Shown here: one piece after another, positions 10,448 to 21,700 of the stretch
Layout of the letters: every line of letters begins with the position of its first letter
Numbering within the stretch: the first letter of the stretch is position 1
Assembly: GCA_032433765.1 (NCBI GenBank)
Contig: JAVIAB010000047.1
Span: 11,451,387 to 11,515,386, forward strand
Direction: 5' to 3'
Length of the DNA stretch: 64,000 nt
DNA from: Megaustenia siamemsis
Taxonomy: Eukaryota > Mollusca > Gastropoda > Stylommatophora > Ariophantidae
The notes under the pieces: model-generated
The model's database searches: none
Seen by the model: the letters and a program-made list of their open reading frames with translations, nothing else
Told to the model about the DNA's origin: nothing
Program-made: the position numbers and the translations under genes

Positions 10448-13040
10448 ATGTTTATTTAGAGCTAGCAGTGTGATAATAGCACGTTAGCTTAGCGATAGAG
10501 TGATAAGAGCGCGCTTGTTTAACTATAGAGTGATGATATCACGCTTGTTTAACTATAGAGTGATGATAGCACGCTTGTTTAACTATAGAGTGATGATAGC
10601 GCACTTGTTTAACTATAGAGTGATGAAAGCACGTTTCTTTAACTATAGAGTGATAATAGCGCACTTGTTTAACTATAGAGTGATGAAAGCACGTTTCTTT
10701 AACTATAGAGTGATGATAGCACGCTTGTTTAACTATAGAGTGATGATAGCACGCTTGTTTAACTATAGAGTGATAATAGCGCACTTGTTTAACTATAGAG
10801 TGATGATAGCACGTTTGTTTAACCTCTAGAGTAATGATAGCGCGCTTGTTTAACTATAGAGTGATGATAGCACGTTTGTTTAACTTCTAGAGTGATGATA
10901 GCGCGCTTGTTTAACTATAAAGTGATGACAGCATATTTGTTTAACTATAGAGTGATGATAGCGCGCTTGTTTAACTACAGAGTGATGATACCACGTTTGT
11001 TTAACTATAGAGTGATGATAGCACGCTTGTTTAACTCTAGTGATGATACCACGCTTGTGTAACTATAGAGTGATGATAGTACGCTTGTTTTGACTATAGA
11101 GTGATGATAGCACGCTTGTTTTAACTATAGAGTTATGATAGCCCGCTTGTTTTAACTATAGAGTGATGATAGCCCGCTTGTTTTAACTATAGAGTGATGA
11201 TAGTACGCTTGTTTTGACTATAGAGTGATGATAGCACGCTTGTTTTAACTATAGAGTGATGATAGACCCCATGTTTTAACTATAGAGTGATGATAGCACG
11301 TTTGTTTTAAATATAGAGTTATGATAGAGCGCTTGTTTTAACTATAGAGTGATGATAGGCCACTTGTTTTAACTATAGAGAGATAATAGCACGCTTGTTT
11401 TGACTATAGAGTGATGATAGCGCGTTTGTTTTGACCATATATTGATGATAGCGTGCTTGTTTTAACTATAGAGTGATGATAGAGCGCTTGTTTTAACTAT
11501 AGAGTTATGATAGAGCGCTTGTTTTAACAATAGAGTGATGATAGCCCGCTTATTTTAACTATAGAGTGATGATAGAGCGCTTGTTTTACCTATAGATTGA
11601 TGATAGTACGCTTGTTTTAACTATAGAGTGATGATAGAGCGCTTGTTTTAACTATAGAGTGATGATAGCGCGCTTGTTTTAACTATAGAGTTTTGATAGC
11701 ACGCTTGATTTAACTATAAGGTGATGATAGCGCGCTTGTTTTAACTATAGAGTGATGATAGCACGCTTGTTTTAACTATAGAGTTATGATAGCACGCTTT
11801 TTTAACTATAGAGTGATGATAGCACGCTTGTTTTAACTATAGAGTGATGATAGCCCGCTTGTTTTAACTATAGAGTGATGATAGCACGCTTGTTTTAACT
11901 ATAGAGTGATGATAGCACGCTTGTTTTAACTATAGAGATATGATAGCACGCTTTTTTTAACTATAGAGTGATGATAGCACGCTTGTTTTAACTATAGAGT
12001 GATGATAGCACGCTTGTTTTAACTATAGAGTTATGATAGCACGCTTGTTTTAACTATAGAGTGATGATAGCCCGCTTGTTTTAACTATAGAGTGATGATA
12101 GCCCGCTTGTTTTAACTATAGAGTGATGATAGCGCGCTTGTTTTAACTATAGAGTTATGATAGTGCGCTTTTTTTAACTATAGAGTGATGATAGCCCGCT
12201 TGTTTTAACTATAGAGTGATGATAGCCCGCTTGTTTTAACTATAGAGTTATGATAGCCCGCTTGTTTTAACTATAGAGTTATGTTAGCCCGCTTGTTTTA
12301 ACTATAGAGTGATGATAGCACGCTTGCTTTACGATAGAGTGATGATAGCCCGCATGCTTTACGATAGAGTGATGATTGCCCGCTTGCTTTACGATAGAGT
12401 GATGATAGCCCGCTTGCTTTACGATAGAGTGATGATAGCCCGCTTGCTTTACACTAGAGTGATGATATCCCGCTTGCTTTACGATAGAGTGATGATAGCC
12501 CGCATGCTTTACGATAGAGTGATGATATCCCGCTTGCTTTACGATAGAGTGATGATAGCCCGCATGCTTTACGCTAGAGTGATGATAGCCCGCTTGCTTT
12601 ACGATAGAGTGATGATAGCCCGCATGCTTTACGATAGAGTGATGATAGCCCGCTTGGTTTACGATAGAGTGATGATAGCCCGCTTGCTTTGCGATAGAGT
12701 GATGATAGCACGCTTGCTTTACGATAGAGTGATGATAGCCAGCTTGCTTTACGATAGAGTGATGATAGCCCGCTTGCTTTACGCTAGAGTGATGATAGCC
12801 CGCTTGCTTTATGCTAGAGTGATGATAGCTCGCTTGCTTTACGATAGAGTGATGATAGCCCGCTTGCTTTATGCTAGAGTGATGATAGCCCGCTTGCTTT
12901 ACCTTAGAGTGATGATAGCCCGCTTGCTTTACGCTAGAGTGATGATGACACGCTTGCTTTACGCTAGAGTGATGATGACACGCTTGCTTTACGATAGAGT
13001 GATGATAGCCCGCTTGCTTTACGATAGAGTGATCGTGGAT
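10448..13040. repeat. 30/31 bp satellite array with three blocks (~85 units)
   Basis: Block 1 (10448 to ~11090): 30 bp units tgatgatagcacgcttgttt plus aactatagag. Block 2 (~11091-12310): 31 bp units with one extra T (gttttaactatagag). Block 3 (~12311-13040): 30 bp units of a different type, tgatgatagcccgcttgctt plus tacgatagag. The left boundary units read acgttagcttagcgatagag, which resembles a tRNA A-box context. Block 3 is open as a 10-residue repeat on the plus strand and block 2 is not open, as expected from 30 versus 31. Confidence 0.95.
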
Positions 13041-13583
13041 TCGGTAGCTGCTTGACTTTTCGCTTTCGGCTCAACTGGAAAACGCGGGTTATCCCCCTCA
13101 ATGAGTTTTGGAAGGGGCATAATTAACAACAAAAAATAACAGTTCACTCCCCCTGCGTCATTAAACTACTCACTCACTCACTGATGCACTAGGATCTCTA
13201 TTTTTATTTTAGAACGCAATCTCTTTAATTTAAGATTTTATATAAAAGGTTGTAGTTGAAATAGTAATACGTATTTATAGTTAGGCTCCAGAACTTAGGA
13301 ACACCTTCTATATCTAGGAACGATAATTCTGAACGAATAAGCAAACACAATCCATTGATATTGAGCTTGTATCAAAGCTCTGGAAATGCACATCGCTGAA
13401 TTGATGAGTCTACATCAAGAAAGATTTTCTTTCAAAATAAAAAAAAAAAATTGAAGCTCTAGATTTATGTAATTCTAGAAAAATGGGAAGAATTACTTTA
13501 ATGGAGAATAATACGGAAAAGGTTTTAAGGAGATGAGATTTAAGAAGAAATAATGAAACGTGTATTGATTGTGGTAGATAAAT
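13041..13583. other. No recognisable gene
   Basis: About 540 bp of unique-looking, AT-rich DNA after the 30 bp array. The first ~150 bp (gattcggtagctgcttgact, then ggttatccccctcaatgag and actcactcactcactga) looks like a retroelement end but I cannot assign it. It contains a short poly-A run at 13437-13450. Confidence 0.4.
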
Positions 13584-13594
13584 CATTTGGACAT

Positions 13595-13596
<2 letters not shown>

Positions 13597-13626
<30 letters not shown>

Positions 13627-14287
13627 TATCATCATCATCATCATCATCATCATCTAGTGCAATGCCTACTGGCGTAGTTGATTATGTCTCTGCACAACTC
13701 TCGATCTCCACAGCTATTTCTCATTTCCGTTGTTGACTTTCTGCCAAGCCATTTTCTTAATCTGTCTGGTATCTTTTCTCTTTGCTTCCCTCTATCTCTT
13801 CGTCCTTCAATTTTCCCAGATGTTACAATATATTCCAGTTGTTCCCTTCTCATTACATGGCCACAAAAATGATGATTGTTTCTTCCTAGTATTGGAAATT
13901 AGTTCTCTTTTTTCTTTGGCCAATTTGAGGATTTTTTCATTACTCTTCTTAGCTGGTCATAGTATTCTCAACATTTTTCTGCAAAACCACTTTTCTACAG
14001 CCCCCTAGAGTTTTATCGTGTCCGTTGTCCAAGATTCACATCCATATGTTAAGACTGGCTCTACATAACATTTAATTACTCTTTTGCTTGTTTCTATTAT
14101 CAAAAATGGATTGCACTGTATCTTCCTCATTTATGGAAAGCTGTATGCCTGAGCCATTCTGCGCCTCACCTCTGTTATATATCTACCGTCTGTTAACAAT
14201 GTTTCACGATATTTAAATTCATTTACCTATTTTAATATTTGTCCACCTACATTTCCTGTAACTCAGTTTCACTCTTAGCGATTAACA
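13597..14287 (-). mobile_element. LINE-A, 5'-truncated insertion with 13 bp TSD
   Basis: Flanked by an exact 13 bp direct repeat, catttggacatat, at 13584-13596 and 14288-14300. The plus-strand (TCA)n stretch 13597-13654 is the expanded 3' tail. Minus-strand translation gives the C-terminal segment (MRREQLEYIVTSGKIEGRRD, LRKWLGRKSTTEMRNSCGDR, ELCRDIINYASRHCT) and, further upstream, parts of the RRMLRIPWTAKK region. Length 691 bp, so only the 3' portion of the LINE was copied. A clear example of target-primed insertion in this window. Confidence 0.88.
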
Positions 14288-14479
14288 CATTTGGACATAT
14301 AGAGGAACATAAAGACATAACGAGGAATCTGTTAGAAGGAAAATGACGGGACATTTTAAATTATGTGTCTGAAGCTGACACTTATTTTGTGTCTTATCAC
14401 ATTTTATGTTTGTGATACTTCTCTTATGGACTGTTATGGAATTGTACGTACAAGAGTGTTGTTAATAGAAGAGCTATGG

Positions 14480-15042
14480 TGTGGGTGGCGGGCAGAGTGA
14501 AGTGGGACGATAATATAAAGAAGATGAAAGCAAGGAAAAAAGGGAGGGGGGAGAAAGAAAGATAGAGAAAGATAAAAGGAAAGAAAGAGGGAAAGGAAAA
14601 AAGAAAGAAAGGAATAAACAATTAAATAGGAGAAAGAAGGAAGGAAGAAAGAAAGAATGAGAAAGGAAAGAAAGAAAAGTAAAAGAAACAAAGATAAAGA
14701 AATAAAGAAAGTGAGGGGAGGAAGAAAAAAGAAAGAAAGAGAGGGGGAGTGAAAAAGAAAGAAAGACAAAACAAAGGAAGAAAGAAAGACAAAACAAGGA
14801 AAGAAAGAGAGAGAGAGAAATAAGAAAGAAAGAGAAGGAGAGGGAAATGAAAAGAAAGAAAGAATAAGGAAAGATTGAAAGAAAAGAAGAAAGAATGAAG
14901 GGGAACAAATAGGAAGCAGGCGGAAGTAAAAAATAATGAGAAAAGAAAGAAAGAAAAACAAAGTAAAGAAAGAAAGAAGGGGAACAAATAGAAAACAGGC
15001 GGAAGAAAGAAAGAATGTGAAAGAAAAGAAAATAAATAAATA

Positions 15043-15138
<96 letters not shown>

Positions 15139-15140
15139 AA
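14480..15140. repeat. Purine-rich (GAAA)-type tract
   Basis: About 650 bp almost entirely of A and G on the plus strand, degenerate up to 15030, then perfect (gaaa)n from about 15036 to 15140 (roughly 26 units). The long open frames on the opposite strand are Phe/Ser/Leu-only translations of the tract and are not genes. Confidence 0.95.
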
Positions 15141-15144
15141 TGTG

Positions 15145-15675
15145 ATCATTCATCATGCTGTATAGAAGATTTATTTTTCCTGACATCTCAACTAAACTTA
15201 TTAATTATCGGCCCTAGAGGCTAAACCAAAGATGTACAAGAACAGTGCTAGAAAATGACAGGACATGACTAAAGGGCCATAACTGTTGATACCATAGCAA
15301 GACGGTCCTATTTGAACGTCCAAACAACTCCACCACATCCGTCATCCGTCTTGACTGCCGCAAGCTTTGGTTAGTTTCTGTGCTCGATTACATTATTGTG
15401 CTATTAGTTTTAGCATACGAATATTGTTAATGTATATGATGCATTAGCTGGCAGGCAAGGGGACATTAGCAAACAAATTTACGTTCAGTTTTCGCGACTG
15501 CGCTTTCAGGTAATTAAAGGGCGCGGCTGTTTGTTTTTTATCTCAAAAGGGCATTTTAGTTCAAGTTCAGAAATTTGGCAGCGTTTATTATTATTATTTT
15601 ATAGAGTCCTGACATAAGAGCATTCTCCTCATTGTTAAGGTTGATATTATGTGGGAGTGGTTTTAGTTTGTGACA
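15145..15675. other. No recognisable feature
   Basis: About 530 bp of non-repetitive sequence between the GAAA tract and a (CA)n repeat. Nothing with family signatures seen on either strand. Confidence 0.5.
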
Positions 15676-15677
15676 CC

Positions 15678-15731
15678 ACACACACACACAAACACACACA
15701 CGCGCGCGCGCGCACACACACACACACACAA
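15678..15731. repeat. (CA)n/(CG)n compound microsatellite
   Basis: cacacacacacaaacacaca then cgcgcgcgcgcgc then cacacacacaca. The central alternating CG tract is a candidate Z-DNA-forming stretch, but that is inference from composition only. Confidence 0.93.
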
Positions 15732-15744
15732 AATGGCAAACATT

Positions 15745-16165
15745 TTTAGTAGTCAAATTAACTATGTGTGAATTATTTTTAGTAACTAACTTAATTATGT
15801 GTGAATGATTTTTAGTAACTAAATTATGTGTGAATGATTTTTAGTAACTAACTTAATTATGTGTGAATGATTTTTAGTAACTAACTTAATTATGTGTGAA
15901 TGATTTTTAGTAGTTAATTTAATTATGTGTGAATGATTTTTAGTACTCAAATTAATTATGTGTGAATGATTTTTAGTAGTTAAATTAATTATGTGTGAAT
16001 AATTTTTAGTAACTAACTTAATGATGTGTGAATGATTTTTAGTAACTAACTTAATTATGTGTGAATGATTTTTAGTAACTAACTTAATTATGTATGAATG
16101 ATTTTTAGTAGTTAAATTAATTATGTGTGAATGATTTTTTAGTAGTTAAATTAATTATGTAATGA
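15745..16165. repeat. 33 bp tandem array (~13 units)
   Basis: Unit acttaattatgtgtgaatga then tttttagtaacta, with variant middles (gtagttaaatt, gtactcaaatt). A single monomer (tgtgtgaatgatattttagt) is found 10 kb away at 26363-26393. Confidence 0.93.
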
Positions 16166-16209
16166 TGACGATATTAAGAACAAACAACAAATTTACATAA
16201 AATATATAA

Positions 16210-16685
16210 ATGCAATACATTTTTGACAATAGAAACAAGAAAAAGAGTTCTTAAATGGTATGTAGAGCCAGTCTTTAACATATGGATGCGAATCACGGAC
16301 AATAGGACAACAGACAAGAAAATCACTGGAGGCTGTAGAATTGTGGTTTTACAGAAGAATGTTGAGAATACCATGGACAGCTAAGAAGAGTAATGAACAC
16401 TTTCTGAAAGAGGCCAGAGCAAAAAGAGAGCTAATTTCCAATATTAGGAAGAAACAATCATCATTTTTTGGCCATGTAATGAGAAGGGAACAGCTGGAAT
16501 ATATTGTAACAACTGGGAAAATTGAGGGACAAAGAGACAGAGGGAAGAAAAGAGAAAAGATATCAGACAGCTTAAGAGGATGGCTTGGCAGAAGGACAAC
16601 AACAGAAATGATAAATAACTGTCGAGATCGAAAGTTGTGGAGAGACATGATCACCAACACCAGCATGCCCGGTACTTGATGATGA
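16210..16685 (+). mobile_element. LINE-A 3' end, relatively intact C-terminus
   Basis: An open 112-codon stretch (16341-16679) encodes MWFYRRMLRIPWTAKKSNEH, ISNIRKKQSSFFGHVMRREQ, LEYIVTTGKIEGQRDRGKKR, LGRRTTTEMINNCRDRKLWR and DMITNTSMPGT, then a stop and a tgatgatgatgatga tail. Upstream sequence (LTIETRKRVLKWYVEPVFNI-like) continues the LINE frame back to about 16210. It is the longest uninterrupted LINE-A C-terminus here. The tail runs directly into the 42 bp array. Confidence 0.85.
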
Positions 16686-16689
16686 TGAT

Positions 16690-17860
16690 GATATAACATA
16701 GTTAGCTGACTCAGTTCTGATATTATATGATGATATAACATAGTTAGCTGACTCAGTTCTGATATTATATGATGATATAACATAGTTAGCTGACTCAGTT
16801 CTGATATTATATGATGATATAACATAGTTAGCTGACTCAGTTCTGGTATTATATGATGATATAACATAGTTAGCTGACTCAGTTCTGATATTATATGATG
16901 ATATAACATAGTTAGCTGACTCAGTTCTGATATTATATGATGATATAACATAGTTAGCTGACTCAGTTCTGATATTATATGATGATATAACATAGTTAGC
17001 TGACTCAGTTCTGATATTATATGATGATATAACATAGTTAGCTGACTCAGTTCTGGTATTATATGATGATATAACATAGTTAGCTGACTCAGTTCTGGTA
17101 TTATATGATGATATAACATAGTTAGCTGACTCAGTTCTGATATTATATGATGATATAACATAGTTAGCTGACTCAGTTCTGATATTATATGATGATATAA
17201 CATAGTTAGCTGACTCAGTTCTGATATTATATGATGATATAACATAGTTAGCTGACTCAGTTCTGATATTATATGATGATATAATATAGTTAGCTGACTC
17301 AGTTCTGATATTATATGATGATATAATATAGTTAGCTGACTCAGTTCTGATATTATATGATGATATAACATAGTTAGCTGACTCAGTTCTGATATTATAT
17401 GATGATATAATATAGTTAGCTGACTCAGTTCTGATATTATATGATGATATAACATAGTTAGCTGACTCAGTTCTGATATTATATGATGATATAATATAGT
17501 TAGCTGACTCAGTTCTGATATTATATGATGATATAACATAGTTAGCTGACTCAGTTCTGATATTATATGATGATATAACATAGTTAGCTGACTCAGTGCT
17601 GATATTATATGATGATATAACATAGTTAGCTTACTCAGTTCTGATATTATATGATGATATGACATAGTTAGCTGACTCAGTTCTGATATTATATGATGAT
17701 ATAACATAGTTAGCTGACTCAGTTCTGATATTATATGATGATATAACATAGTTAGTTGACTCACTTCTGATATTATATGATGATATAACATAGTTAGCTG
17801 ACTCAGTTCTGATATTATATGATGATATAACATAGTTAGCTGACTCAGTTCTGATACCAA
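16690..17860. repeat. 42 bp satellite array (~28 units)
   Basis: Unit gatataacatagttagctga then ctcagttctgatattatatg and at (42 bp). Very homogeneous; variants are ataata, ctggta, gtgctg and gttagttgactcac. It begins within 10 bp of the LINE-A (TGATGA)n tail. A 503-codon minus-strand frame runs through the array and out into the antisense of the LINE; it is a by-product of 42 being divisible by 3. Confidence 0.96.
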
Positions 17861-17984
17861 ATGTTATCATGACTCGCTTTGAGTTTTACTTCCACTTGCT
17901 TTACATATCGTAACCGGGAGCGAACTTTCTGGACGTATTCATTTCAAAAGTGAGACCAGAAAAAAGCTGCATTTATAGGATGGC

Positions 17985-18435
17985 ATTAGATTATTTTCTC
18001 CAACGCCAATGTCAAGTCAGTCCTATTATACGGCTGTGAAACATGGAGAACAACAAAACTGATAATCATGAAGATACAGACTTTCATTAATGGATGCTTA
18101 CGCTGAATAAAAAGAAGGAAATTACAAGACAAAATCACTATCACAGAATTTTGGAAATATTGCAGTCAAATACCAGTGGATAAAGAGATACAGCGAAGAC
18201 GATGGTGGTGGATAGGACACACAACTGAAAGTATTACACAATAAGTCCTTTTTTGGAATCCCCAGGGGAAAAGTCAAAGAGGAAGACCAAGAAATTCTTG
18301 GAGAAGACAGACAGAAGCAGATATGAAGATGATGGGGAAGACATGGAATGATCTTAAAAAAATGGCAAGAAACAGAACGACTTGGAAAGTGTTTGTTGAA
18401 GACCTATGCTCCACAGGGAGCTGAAAGGTAGAAGA
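17985..18435 (+). mobile_element. LINE-C 3' end (RTE/jockey-like), decayed
   Basis: Plus-strand frames give SVLLYGCETWRTTKLIIMKI, QTFINGCLR, then QIPVDKEIQRRRWWWIGHT, WNPQGKSQRGRPRNSWRRQT and MMGKTWNDLKKMARNRTTWK, VFVEDLCSTGS. This is the widespread metazoan LINE C-terminus (GCETWRTT, then RRxWxWIGHTLR, then GRPxNSWRR). It contains stops and deletions (THCGRQL missing relative to the 26510 copy). Confidence 0.8.
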
Positions 18436-18489
18436 AGATTAGATTAGCTTTTACAAATAAACGCCCATCAACAAACATCTGAAAAACGT

Positions 18490-18780
18490 AATCACAGCAA
18501 CCACATTAAATGTTAAAATAATTAAATACTGTGATATATTTTTGTGAATCATGGACAATCTCGGAAACAGCAAGGGAGAAAATCGATTCATTCGAAACAA
18601 AATTCTACAGAAACAAAATCCTTAAATCATTGGATAATGAAAAGAGCAATGAGGCCATGCTAAAAGATTTAAACATGAAAATGTACTGACTTATAAACAC
18701 CATTCGACAGAGGAAATTAATATGTTATGGCCACGTCTAAAGATACAGTGGAGTGAAATGCACAATAAAGCTAGTGGGAA
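18490..18780 (+). mobile_element. LINE-E 3' region preceding the 60 bp satellite
   Basis: Decayed plus-strand LINE sequence: FRNKILQKQNP, then a HENVLTYKHHSTEEINMLW stretch equivalent to 53050-53150 (ELAYKQYSVGEIKILWARQD). This is followed at 18770-18800 by the motif that becomes the satellite unit (ctggctagagacagagattc). The genuine end of this LINE appears to be on the far side of the satellite, at 25545-25575 (TFCKLHAT-like, then stop and gatgatgatg). Confidence 0.6.
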
Positions 18781-21700
18781 ATCTGGCTAGAGACAGAGAT
18801 TCTTTCAGACACTTGTAGTGAATGCAACGCTCTGTTGGAGATTTGGCTGGAGACAGAGATTCTTTCAGACACTTGTAGTGAATGCAACACTCTGTGGGAG
18901 ATTTGGCTGGAGACAAAGATTCTTTCAGACACTTGTAGTGAATGCAACGCTCTGTTGGAGATTTGGCTGGAGACAGAGATTCTTTCAGACACTTGTAGTG
19001 AATGCAACACTCTGTGGGAGATTTGGCTGGAGACAAAGATTCTTTCAGACACTTGTAGTGAATGCAACACTCTGTGGGAGATCTGGCTGGAGACAGAGAT
19101 TCTTTCAGACACTTGTAGTGAATACAACACTCTGTGGGAGATTTGGCTGGAGACAAAGATTCTTTCAGACACTTGTAGTGAATGCAACACTCTGTGGGAG
19201 ATTTGGCTGGAGACAAAGATTCTTTCAGACACTTGTAGTGAATGCAACACTCTGTGGGAGATCTGGCTGGAGACAGAGATTCTTTCAGACACTTGTAGTG
19301 AATGCAACACTCTGTGGGAGATTTGGCTGGAGACAAAGATTCTTTCAGACACTTGTAGTGAATGCAACACTCTGTGGGAGATCTGGCTGGAGACAGAGAT
19401 TCTTTCAGACACTTGTAGTGAATGCAACGCTCTGTTGGAGATTTGGCTGGAGACAGAGATTCTTTCAGACATTTGTAGTGAATGCAACGCTCTGTTGGAG
19501 ATTTGGCTGGAGACAGAGATTCTTTCAGACACTTGTAGTGAATGCAACGCTCTGTTGGAGATTTGGCTGGAGACAGAGATTCTTTCAGACACTTGTAGTG
19601 AATGAAACGCTCTGTTGGAGATTTGGCTGGAGACAGAGATTCTTTCAGACACTTGTAGTGAATGCAACGCTCTGTTGGAGATCTTGCTAGAGACAGAGAT
19701 TCTTTCAGACACTTGTAGTGAATGCAACGCTCTGTTGGAGATCTTGCTAGAGACAGAGATTCTTTCAGACACTTGTAGTGAATGAAACGCTCTGTTGGAG
19801 ATTTGGCTGGAGACAGAGATTCTTTCAGACACTTGTAGTGAATGCAACGCTCTGTTGGAGATCTTGCTAGAGACAGAGATTCTTTCAGACACTTGTAGTG
19901 AATGCAACGCTCTGTTGGAGATTTGGCTGGAGACAGAGATTCTTTCAGACATTTGTAGTGAATGAAACGCTCTGTTGGAGATTTGGCTGGAGACAGAGAT
20001 TCTTTCAGACACTTGTAGTGAATGAAACGCTCTGTTGGAGATCTTGCTAGAGACAGAGATTCTTTCAGACACTTGTAGTGAATGCAACGCTCTGTTGGAG
20101 ATCTTGCTAGAGACAGAGATTCTTTCAGACACTTGTAGTGAATGCAACGCTCTGTTGGAGATCTTGCTAGAGACAGAGATTCTTTCAGACACTTGTAGTG
20201 AATGCAACGCTCTGTTGGAGATCTTGCTAGAGACAGAGATTCTTTCAGACACTTGTAGTGAATGCAACGCTCTGTTGGAGATCTTGCTAGAGACAGAGAT
20301 TCTTTCAGACACTTGTAGTGAATGCAACGCTCTGTTGGAGATCTGGCTAGAGACAGAGATTCTTTCAGACATTTGTAGTGAATGAAACGCTCTGTTGGAG
20401 ATTTGGCTGGAGACAGAGATTCTTTCAGACATTTGTAGTGAATGAAACGCTCTGTTGGAGATTTGGCTGGAGACAGAGATTCTTTCAGACACTTGTAGTG
20501 AATGCAACGCTCTGTTGGAGATTTGGCTGGAGACAGAGATTCTTTCAGACATTTGTAGTGAATGAAACGCTCTGTTGGAGATTTGGCTGGAGACAGAGAT
20601 TCTTTCAGACACTTGTAGTGAATGCAACGCTCTGTTGGAGATTTGGCTGGAGACAGAGATTCTTTCAGACATTTGTAGTGAATGAAACGCTCTGTTGGAG
20701 ATTTGGCTGGAGACAGAGATTCTTTCAGACACTTGTAGTGAATGCAACGCTCTGTTGGAGATTTGGCTGGAGACAGAGATTCTTTCAGACACTTGTAGTG
20801 AATGCAACGCTCTGTTGGAGATCTGGCTAGAGACAGAGATTCTTTCAGACACTTGTAGTGAATGCAACGCTCTGTTGGAGATCTGGCTAGAGACAGAGAT
20901 TCTTTCAGACATTTGTAGTGAATGAAACGCTCTGTTGGAGATTTGGCTGGAGACAGAGATTCTTTCAGACATTTGTAGTGAATGAAACGCTCTGTTGGAG
21001 ATTTGGCTGGAGACAGAGATTCTTTCAGACACTTGTAGTGAATGAAACGCTCTGTTGGAGATCTTGCTAGAGACAGAGATTCTTTCAGACACTTGTAGTG
21101 AATGCAACGCTCTGTGGGAGATTTGGCTGGAGACAAAGATTCTTTCAGACACTTGTAGTGAATGCAACACTCTGTGGGAGATCTGGCTGGAGACAGAGAT
21201 TCTTTCAGACACTTGTAGTGAATGCAACACTCTGTGGGAGATCTGGCTAGAGACAGAGATTCTTTCAGACACTTGTAGTGAATGAAACGCTCTGTTGGAG
21301 ATCTGGCTAGAGACAGAGATTCTTGCAGACACTTGTAGTGAATGCAACGCTCTGTTGGAGATTTGGCTGGAGACAGAGATTCTTTCAGACACTTGTAGTG
21401 AATGCAAAGCTCTGTTGGAGATTTGGCTGGAGACAAAGATTCTTTCAGACACTTGTAGTGAATGAAACGCTCTGTTGGAGATTTGGCTGGAGACAGAGAT
21501 TCTTTCAGACACTTGTAGTGAATGCAAAGCTCTGTTGGAGATCTTGCTAGAGACAGAGATTCTTTCAGACACTTGTAGTGAATGCAACGCTCTGTTGGAG
21601 ATCTTGCTAGAGACAGAGATTCTTTCAGACACTTGTAGTGAATGCAACGCTCTGTTGGAGATTTGGCTGGAGACAGAGATTCTTTCAGACACTTGTAGTG

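Noticed and set aside
14424..15186. Phe/Ser/Leu-rich membrane-like proteins of up to 250 codons
   Set aside because: Antisense translation of a GAAA-type purine tract.
16349..17860. 503-codon minus-strand protein
   Set aside because: Translation of the 42 bp satellite running into antisense LINE-A.
10448..17860. CRISPR-like arrays
   Set aside because: Units are contiguous head-to-tail repeats without unique spacers, and the genome is clearly eukaryotic.
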